37,448 bases of DNA from an uncultured bacterium. Lineage in GTDB: Bacteria > Cyanobacteriota > Vampirovibrionia > Gastranaerophilales > Gastranaerophilaceae. Positions within the stretch are counted from its first letter, which is position 1. Each line of letters opens with the position of its first letter. This document shows, one piece after another, positions 32,665 through 37,448 of this stretch. The notes beneath the pieces are model-generated. The model saw nothing but the letters and a program-made list of their open reading frames with translations. It had not been told where the DNA came from and made no database searches. Both the position numbers and the translations under genes were made by a program. The stretch lies in NCBI GenBank assembly GCA_902803165.1, contig CADCOS010000032.1, forward strand, positions 1 through 37,448. Reading direction: 5' to 3'.

Positions 32665-33132
32665 TTATCTAAACTTTAAAAATATTTGTTCTTTTGTCTG
32701 CATCATTTCTTCTACAATCAACCATTTACCGTTCGACTGTTTTTGAATTACTTGATACATTTTTAATTTATATGTTTCACCTTTTGGCTGCCTTAAAGCT
32801 GAGACCTTATACCTTCCGTTTGGTAACGGTGTAACTGTTATATTGGAATAAGAATTTGTATATTTTCTTAATTTTGCTGTTGCCTGACTCAATCTCATTT
32901 GCTTAACGTAAGTGGCTGTATCTGTTCCTACATCAACGAGCTCTCCATTAGGCTTTACCACTTCTCTGATAATTTTGGCATTTGGGGAATACATATCCCC
33001 TACTGAAGTATCATAAGTATTTGCGGCATTTACATAATTACTGAAAAAGTCCAAAGCCTCTTTTTTCCCGTCAGCAAACACAGCCAGAGGAACTAAAAAA
33101 ACAGATAAAATAAGTATAAAAAGATTTTTCAT
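32665..33132 (-). CDS. Exported small protein, NTF2-like fold likely
   Basis: The ATG at 33132 is chosen because AGGAGG, which overlaps the lysC stop, is 8 nt upstream; an in-frame GTG at 33141 would touch the ribosome binding site. The 155-aa protein has a clean signal peptide (MKNLFILILSVFLVPLAVFA) and a mature alpha-plus-beta domain. DFFSNYVNAANTYD near residues 28-41, MYSPNAKIIREVV, and a final strand pair (YQVIQKQSNGKWLIVEEMMQ) fit the SnoaL/NTF2-like layout. No catalytic role can be assigned. It lies downstream of lysC in one transcript, ended by the terminator at 32605-32636. Confidence 0.75.
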   Translation of the reverse strand: MKNLFILILSVFLVPLAVFADGKKEALDFFSNYVNAANTYDTSVGDMYSPNAKIIREVVKPNGELVDVGTDTATYVKQMRLSQATAKLRKYTNSYSNITVTPLPNGRYKVSALRQPKGETYKLKMYQVIQKQSNGKWLIVEEMMQTKEQIFLKFR

Positions 33133-33144
33133 ATAATTCACCTC

Positions 33145-34410
33145 CTAAACATTAGGTAAATCGCCTTTAACATCAGCTATTTCGTTGCTGTCAAGACCAA
33201 ATACAGTATGGAGTGTTTCAACCGCTTTATTAGCATTATCTTTGTCAACTAAACAACTGATTTTTATTTCACTTGTTGCAATCATTTTTATGTTTATACC
33301 GAGATTTGCCAGTGTTCTGAACATTTTCGCCGCAATCCCCGGTCTTCCTACCATGCCTGCACCGACTATTGATATCTTTGCAATTTTATCATCCACAAAC
33401 ACATTGCTGTAGCATAGTTCGGATTTTAACTTTTCCAATACTCCCATTGCTTTATCAATATCAGATTTATCGATTGTAAAAGCAATGTCATTTGTGTGAA
33501 GTTCTTTTCTGGCATAAGACTGAATAATCATGTCTATTGATATGTTTTCTGCTGCAAGCCCGTCAAATAATGATGCTGCCACTCCGGGGTTATCTTTTAC
33601 ATCACACACAACAATTCTAAGCTGTGACATATCTGATGCTACACCCGTTACCGGTCTGTGTAATTCCATTTTATCTACTCCTAATATTAAAGTTCCGTAA
33701 TCTTCAAGTTTAAAAGTACTCCTTACCCTGACAGGCGTGTTGTGAGTCATAGCTGTTTCAACCGCTCTCGGGTGAAGTACGTTTGCTCCGCCGGAAGCCA
33801 GTTCCATCATTTCATCATAAGAAATTTCTTTTAATTTTGATGCACATGGTACAATTCGCGGATCCGTTGTATAAACACCTTCTACATCAGTATATATATC
33901 ACACCTTTCAGCTTCCAATGCACCCGCTAAAGCTACAGCAGAAGTGTCAGAACCGCCTCTTCCCAGCGTTGTTATTTCGTAATCATCAGTTATACCTTGA
34001 AAACCTGCAATTACAACAACTTTTCCTTCATCAAGATATTTGCGTATCTTATCAGTCTTGATATCAAGGATTCTTGCCTTTGTATGAACTTTTTCAGTTA
34101 TTATACCTACTTGCATTGCATTCATACTTACAGCATCACATCCTTGAGCCTGTAATGCCATAGCCAAAAGTGCAATAGATACTCCCTCTCCAGTCGATAG
34201 AAGCATGTCCATTTCTCTTGCGGACGGGTTCGGAGTTATATCTTTTGCTAATTTTGTTAATATATCAGTAGTATGCCCCATTGCTGAAACAACTACCACC
34301 ACATCATGTCCTAAATTTTTTTCTCTTATAACGGCACGTGCGACATTTTTTATCTTATCGGTATCCGCAACAGAAGTACCGCCAAATTTTTGAACTATTA
34401 TATCTTTCAT
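33145..34410 (-). CDS. lysC: Aspartate kinase
   Basis: This enzyme phosphorylates aspartate, the first step of lysine, threonine and methionine synthesis. The 421-aa protein shows VQKFGGTSVADTDKI near residues 6-20, VSAMGHTTD, LSTGEGVSIALLAMAL, GFQGITDDYEITTLGRGGSD near 143-162, the Asp-rich YTDVEGVYTTDPRIVP and SGGANVLHPRAVE. Two ACT domains occupy about residues 265-415, giving feedback inhibition by lysine and/or threonine. No homoserine dehydrogenase fusion is present. No lysine riboswitch fits: the predicted leader is only about 24 nt. Confidence 0.96.
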   Translation of the reverse strand: MKDIIVQKFGGTSVADTDKIKNVARAVIREKNLGHDVVVVVSAMGHTTDILTKLAKDITPNPSAREMDMLLSTGEGVSIALLAMALQAQGCDAVSMNAMQVGIITEKVHTKARILDIKTDKIRKYLDEGKVVVIAGFQGITDDYEITTLGRGGSDTSAVALAGALEAERCDIYTDVEGVYTTDPRIVPCASKLKEISYDEMMELASGGANVLHPRAVETAMTHNTPVRVRSTFKLEDYGTLILGVDKMELHRPVTGVASDMSQLRIVVCDVKDNPGVAASLFDGLAAENISIDMIIQSYARKELHTNDIAFTIDKSDIDKAMGVLEKLKSELCYSNVFVDDKIAKISIVGAGMVGRPGIAAKMFRTLANLGINIKMIATSEIKISCLVDKDNANKAVETLHTVFGLDSNEIADVKGDLPNV

Positions 34411-34440
34411 TCCTTTTGTCCCAAAATAAAGTCAACTATA

Positions 34441-34469
34441 ATTATATATACAAATAACGATAAAAACAA
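34441..34469 (-). promoter_or_regulatory. lysC promoter
   Basis: On the minus strand TTGTTT (34469-34464) is followed after 17 bases by a perfect TATAAT (34446-34441). Transcription would start near 34434. Confidence 0.75.
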
Positions 34470-34533
34470 CAAAAAAGTTTTATTTTAATAATTATTGAAT
34501 TAAATAATAAAAAAATATGTTATTATAAATAGT

Positions 34534-35304
34534 ATGAACACATATCTTAACGGAAGCATAAAAAGCGGAGCTGTAATGAGGTGGTCCATTAACCCCCTTA
34601 TAGTCTATATTGCACCAATGAAGTTTTATTCAAAAGTCGGAGAAGATAATAAATATCGCAAGATGGTAATGGATGCATTTTCCGTTTGGTCTGCTGCCAG
34701 CGGAGGAAAAATAACATTCAGAATTACAAATGTGCTTCTGGATTCAAATATAAATGTTGATTGGAAAAGAGTTGACAGAGATGCTCTCGGACATTGCTAT
34801 TTCAATTGGGATCAACAAGGACGGTTATACGGAGCGGAAGTGTCAATCGGGTTAACAGACGGAAGAATACATAAGGCTTATGATAATGATACGGAAGTCT
34901 ATCACACAATACTTCATGAAATAGGTCATGCGCTCGGTTTAGGACACAGTCCGTATAAAAGTGATATTATGTATACTCCTCATCAATATGGAAACGCGTC
35001 TCTTTCACCAAATGACAAATATTCCATTCAGTGGCTTTACAGACTGCCCGCAGGAGCTTCCGTGAAAAAAATAGCCTCTCAACATGGGCTTACAACTTCA
35101 ACGGACATTGATTCCGTTATAAGAAAGATTGATTCCAAAAATAATACAGGAAAAGAAAATCACGAGCATCTTCAAATACAAACAAGTCGTGATTTGCTTG
35201 AAGAGGCTTCAAATATAGGTGACTTAAAAAAATATAACATGATGCTGCAAAACATTTCGCTTTCTCAAAATGTAAAGAATTATTTAAATAATAACAGAAA
35301 ATAG
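34534..35304 (+). CDS. Matrixin-like zinc metalloprotease (M10 family)
   Basis: This protein contains the complete metzincin active site: HEIGHALGLGH at residues 128-138 (three His ligands and the catalytic Glu) and the Met-turn SDIMYTP with Met146. The catalytic domain spans about residues 15-170 and opens with MRWSINPLIVYI, as usual for secreted matrixin-like enzymes. A helical, charged tail of about 85 residues follows. No signal peptide or pro-domain Cys switch is visible. Two starts are possible: ATG 34534, which has TATTAT eight bases before it and no ribosome binding site, or ATG 34576 (residue 15), which follows GGAG. Substrate and location are unknown. Confidence 0.85.
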   Translation: MNTYLNGSIKSGAVMRWSINPLIVYIAPMKFYSKVGEDNKYRKMVMDAFSVWSAASGGKITFRITNVLLDSNINVDWKRVDRDALGHCYFNWDQQGRLYGAEVSIGLTDGRIHKAYDNDTEVYHTILHEIGHALGLGHSPYKSDIMYTPHQYGNASLSPNDKYSIQWLYRLPAGASVKKIASQHGLTTSTDIDSVIRKIDSKNNTGKENHEHLQIQTSRDLLEEASNIGDLKKYNMMLQNISLSQNVKNYLNNNRK

Positions 35305-35313
35305 CAAAAAATC

Positions 35314-35344
35314 TTGACTAAATGTTTTATAATAATTATATAAT
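35314..35344 (+). promoter_or_regulatory. Probable promoter of the 252-aa unknown gene
   Basis: TTGACT (35314-35319) lies 19 bases before TATAAT (35339-35344); an alternative -10, TATATA (35337-35342), gives 17-base spacing. The leader of about 40 nt precedes ATG 35391. Confidence 0.55.
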
Positions 35345-35390
35345 TATCAATGCATCATGTGTGGTAAAATTTAGAAAAGATTTGGGACAA

Positions 35391-36149
35391 ATGACAGACA
35401 AAAACAATATTAATTACATGAATAATATTGAAGGAACTGCAACAGAAAGTACACAGTCTTCCAATCCGTTGTCATCTTTTGCAAATAAATCAGCGTTGAG
35501 CGATTATACACAAATTGTTTCCAGAAAAAATTTTGACGAAGATGCTCATAAAATAGCAGAAGTGGTAAGAATTTTAAATAATCTTGCGCCTTTAACAATG
35601 CCCGTTTATAATTTCAATATTGATGAAATTAACGGAGAACGTTATTACAAACCTGACGGTTCTTTACTCTTGGTAAGAGATTTTGACAGTGACGTTATTC
35701 GTGATTACTATTACAACCCGAATGCCGATTCTGCCGAATATACCGTTTCAAGGATTCTTGAACACGACAAAAATACCGGCAGACTGCGAGTAAAAATTGA
35801 ACCTATTACCCGCAAAGGCAGCAGATTAAAAACTACAATCGCAATTTTTGATGAGAAAATTAACAATAAGTATACAATAATACAACTTTCCGATAACGGA
35901 ATCGTTAATAATATTTCTGAGTTTTCGGGCAAGGGGAAATCTTTTCAAACATTATTCAGAAGCTCGACCAGCTTTAAACCCGTCAGATACATCGAAGGTA
36001 AGGATAACAAAGATAGCGGATTTGAAATGGTTGACTGTTTATTTTCAGAGAGCGGAGAAATAGTAAGAATTAAAAAATATAACAGTAAAAAAGAAATTAA
36101 TATTGATTATACCGACTCTCAAAAACATGTTTCCGTGAAGACTAAGTAA
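35391..36149 (+). CDS. Unknown 252-aa protein
   Basis: I do not recognise the family. The start at ATG 35391 is preferred because an upstream open frame would overlap the promoter. The protein is soluble, with a low-complexity polar N-terminus (Asn/Ser/Thr-rich to about residue 40), then a beta-rich body with YKPDGSLLLVRDFDSD near 90-105 and short repeated strand-turn units (RLRVKIEPITRKGSRLKTTI, NKYTIIQLSDNGIVNNI). These resemble the repeating beta-turn units of MORN-type or YD-type proteins but without a clear match. No signal peptide or catalytic motif is seen. Likely lineage-restricted. Confidence 0.65.
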   Translation: MTDKNNINYMNNIEGTATESTQSSNPLSSFANKSALSDYTQIVSRKNFDEDAHKIAEVVRILNNLAPLTMPVYNFNIDEINGERYYKPDGSLLLVRDFDSDVIRDYYYNPNADSAEYTVSRILEHDKNTGRLRVKIEPITRKGSRLKTTIAIFDEKINNKYTIIQLSDNGIVNNISEFSGKGKSFQTLFRSSTSFKPVRYIEGKDNKDSGFEMVDCLFSESGEIVRIKKYNSKKEINIDYTDSQKHVSVKTK

Positions 36150-36184
36150 CAGACAAAAAACCTTAAATTTTCTTCACATACTGT

Positions 36185-36213
36185 TTGCATTTTAATTTTG
36201 TTTATTTTAATAT
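36185..36213 (+). promoter_or_regulatory. Promoter of the rpmG-trnW-secE-nusG operon
   Basis: TTGCAT (36185-36190) and TAATAT (36208-36213) are spaced by 17 bases. The transcript start near 36220 leaves a leader of about 93 nt that holds a strong hairpin. Confidence 0.65.
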
Positions 36214-36233
36214 AGAACGGTACGCCGAATTTT

Positions 36234-36260
36234 ATAGAATGTGTTAAATTCACATTCTAT
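36234..36260 (+). promoter_or_regulatory. Perfect 10-bp hairpin in the rpmG leader
   Basis: ATAGAATGTG (36234-36243) pairs with CACATTCTAT (36251-36260) around a 7-nt TTAAATT loop. Only a weak T-run follows, so it looks like a leader regulatory structure or weak attenuator rather than a full terminator. Confidence 0.6.
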
Positions 36261-36312
36261 TTTAAATAGGTCGAAAACAAGATAAAACAAAATTATATAA
36301 AGGAATTCAACA

Positions 36313-36480
36313 ATGGGTATCAAAGGTAAAAATGACAGAATGGTTGTTCTTGCATGTGAAGATTGCAAAGAAAGAAATTACACAACAGTAAAGAACAAAA
36401 AAAATTCTAAGGACAGAATGGAACTCTCCAAATACTGCCCAACTTGTAAGAAACACACAACTCACAAGGAAACCAAGTAA
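36313..36480 (+). CDS. rpmG: Ribosomal protein bL33 (zinc-binding form)
   Basis: bL33 is a small protein of the large ribosomal subunit. The 55-aa sequence [18 protein letters not shown] starts typically and contains two CxxC pairs (Cys15/Cys18 and Cys42/Cys45), so this is the zinc-binding 'C+' paralogue. AAGGA lies 9 nt before the ATG. It opens the rpmG-tRNA-Trp-secE-nusG cluster seen in many bacteria. Confidence 0.95.
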   Translation: MGIKGKNDRMVVLACEDCKERNYTTVKNKKNSKDRMELSKYCPTCKKHTTHKETK

Positions 36481-36485
36481 GGTAA

Positions 36486-36517
36486 CCAAGTGACTAAGTG
36501 ACCAAGTGACCAAGTCA
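36486..36517 (+). repeat. 8-bp tandem repeat, four copies
   Basis: Four units CCAAGTGA, CTAAGTGA, CCAAGTGA and CCAAGTCA lie head to tail between rpmG and tRNA-Trp. A related CCAAGT also closes rpmG (36473-36478), which suggests expansion by slippage from the gene end. Copy number may vary between strains. Confidence 0.9.
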
Positions 36518-36544
36518 TTTAAAGCTTCTTGATCACTTTCACGG

Positions 36545-36617
36545 GCGTCCTTAGTTCAGTTGGTAGAACGTCGGTCTCCAAAACCGGATGTCGAGGGTTC
36601 GAGTCCTTCAGGGCGCG
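36545..36617 (+). tRNA. trnW: tRNA-Trp (anticodon CCA)
   Basis: The cloverleaf folds completely: acceptor stem GCGTCCT with AGGGCGC (one G-U pair), D-arm GTTC/GAAC, anticodon stem TCGGT with ACCGG and loop CTCCAAA giving anticodon CCA, a 5-nt variable loop and T-arm GAGGG-TTCGAGT-CCTTC. The discriminator is G. The 3' CCA is not encoded, so it must be added by the CCA-adding enzyme. It sits between rpmG and secE and is probably processed from their shared transcript. Confidence 0.97.
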
Positions 36618-36642
36618 ATTTGTAAAAACACAGGAAAACGAA

Positions 36643-36849
36643 ATGAACGATACTTTAGAAAAAACAAAAGATGCCGTAACCACATATTTTAGAGGCGTAA
36701 AAACTGAGTGGGGCAAGATTACTTGGCCGGAAAAACATCAGGTTGTTACGGAAACTTTTTTTGTAATAGCAATTGTATTTGTATTCACTGTTTTTATTTA
36801 TGTTGTGGATATACTATTCAATGCATTGTTATCGCACATTCACGGTTAA
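36643..36849 (+). CDS. secE: Preprotein translocase subunit SecE
   Basis: SecE is the essential small subunit of the SecYEG channel. The 68-aa protein is the single-membrane-helix form: an amphipathic N-terminal helix, then the signature VKTEWGKITWPEKHQVV near residues 19-35, and one membrane helix (FVIAIVFVFTVFIYVVDILF about 40-59). The start is set at ATG 36643 just after AGGA, since the longer open frame would run through the tRNA. Confidence 0.96.
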   Translation: MNDTLEKTKDAVTTYFRGVKTEWGKITWPEKHQVVTETFFVIAIVFVFTVFIYVVDILFNALLSHIHG

Positions 36850-36879
36850 CCTGACTATAATAAACCAAAAAGGGTAAGA

Positions 36880-37448
36880 ATGATGAGTGAAAAAGACGAA
36901 ATTCTCGAAAACGAAGAAATAGTTGAAGAATCAGCTAATGACCTAAAATCAGCAGAAAAGAAAAATCAAAAACGCTGGTATATTGTTCATACTTATTCAG
37001 GTTACGAAAACAAGGTAAAAAGCAATCTTGAAAAACGTATTGAATACATGAATATGTCAGACAAGATTTTCCGTGTTGAAGTTCCTCAAAAAACAGTTAC
37101 CCAAATTAAGGGCGGCAGAAAACAGGAAAAAGAAGAAAAGATTTTCCCGGGTTATGTTTTGGTTGAAATGATAATGGATGAGGACAGCTGGTATGTAGTA
37201 AGACACACAGCAGGTGTAACAAAATTTGTCGGCTCGGCTAAAAAACCTATTCCTGCAAAGGAAAGCGAAATCAAAAAGATTATTCATCGTTCAACTGCTC
37301 AAACTCAAAAAGTTGAAATGGATGTTAAGGTCGGAGAAAAAGTCAGAATTATATCCGGACCGTTTGCAGAGTTTGTCGGAGATATTACAGAAGTTTATCC
37401 TGATAAAGCAAAACTTCGAGCAATGGTTTCAATCTTCGGTCGTGAAAC
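36880..37448 (+). CDS. nusG: Transcription termination/antitermination protein NusG (cut by window end)
   Basis: NusG binds RNA polymerase and links it to Rho or the ribosome. The visible part (189 codons) has an acidic N-terminal extension of about 30 residues, then the NGN domain with KRWYIVHTYSGYENKVK near residues 33-49, FPGYVLVEMIMDEDSWY near 91-107 and GVTKFVGS near 115, and the start of the KOW domain (VGEKVRIISGPFAEFVG). Two adjacent ATGs (36880, 36883) follow AGGGTAAG; the second has slightly better spacing. The C-terminus lies beyond the window. Confidence 0.95.
   Translation, partial: MMSEKDEILENEEIVEESANDLKSAEKKNQKRWYIVHTYSGYENKVKSNLEKRIEYMNMSDKIFRVEVPQKTVTQIKGGRKQEKEEKIFPGYVLVEMIMDEDSWYVVRHTAGVTKFVGSAKKPIPAKESEIKKIIHRSTAQTQKVEMDVKVGEKVRIISGPFAEFVGDITEVYPDKAKLRAMVSIFGRE

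Noticed and set aside
33783-34061. 92-aa His/Leu-rich forward frame inside lysC
   Set aside because: The low-complexity composition is what the opposite strand of the lysC reading frame produces; no gene signals are present.
34411-34440. Lysine riboswitch before lysC
   Set aside because: The promoter at 34441-34469 leaves a leader of only about 24 nt, too short for the element, and no conserved core is present.
36307-36716. Reverse open frames across rpmG, tRNA-Trp and secE
   Set aside because: They cross a tRNA gene and two conserved protein genes in antisense and have no supporting signals.

Overview
The window is an AT-rich stretch of bacterial chromosome. It encodes a diderm with lipid A (lpxB, lpxI, an MlaE-type permease) that is flagellated (flagellin, fliD, a FliA-type sigma factor) and has ferredoxin-based metabolism (a four-subunit 2-oxoacid:ferredoxin oxidoreductase, a free mono-cluster ferredoxin, an 11-subunit complex I without NuoEFG). 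This combination, the low GC and the many lineage-restricted small proteins fit a non-photosynthetic relative of Cyanobacteria (Vampirovibrionia/'Melainabacteria', perhaps Gastranaerophilales). That assignment is an inference from gene content and was not tested by phylogeny. No insertion sequence, prophage, CRISPR array or other clear transfer signature is visible.

Layout. 1-1760: deoB and a 58-aa ferredoxin with a terminator. 1870-4840: mlaE, a group-3 sigma factor, a prepilin peptidase and an unknown protein, all forward. 4847-7447: reverse operon for the 2-oxoacid:ferredoxin oxidoreductase (delta, alpha, beta, gamma). 7450-11385: flagellar segment with flagellin, fliD and two small unknown genes (89 aa reverse, 51 aa forward), including a 440-base stretch with only one end-to-end structured hairpin. 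11386-12021: exported TPR protein, reverse. 12105-21589: nuoABCDHIJKLMN with overlapping or near-touching genes. 21609-24530: ruvB, a YibE/F-family membrane protein and an exported protein. 24527-26471: lpxB and lpxI, reverse. 26628-29899: membrane-anchored TPR protein, nadB, nadC. 29901-33132: fliA-like sigma factor, TPR-glycosyltransferase and a secreted NTF2-like protein, reverse, with lysC upstream to 34410. 34534-36149: matrixin-like metalloprotease and an unknown protein. 36185-end: rpmG, tRNA-Trp, secE and nusG (cut by the window end).

How the parts work together. The 2-oxoacid oxidoreductase and ferredoxins would yield reduced ferredoxin, and the NuoEFG-less complex I is a plausible ferredoxin consumer that pumps ions. 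NadB and NadC make NAD precursors. Flagellin, FliD, FliA and possibly the TPR-glycosyltransferase form a motility group. The flagellin leader carries a close match to the CsrA-binding consensus, which suggests post-transcriptional control.

Most notable points: start codons placed exactly at the expected transcription start (probable leaderless mRNAs for mlaE and ruvB); two forward-oriented terminator-like hairpins with no forward gene upstream (candidate small RNAs); a 51-aa protein gene with its own promoter and terminator whose leader resembles the flagellin leader; an 8-bp tandem repeat in front of tRNA-Trp; a shortened conserved segment in NuoL; and several convergent gene pairs that touch or overlap with no terminator between them.
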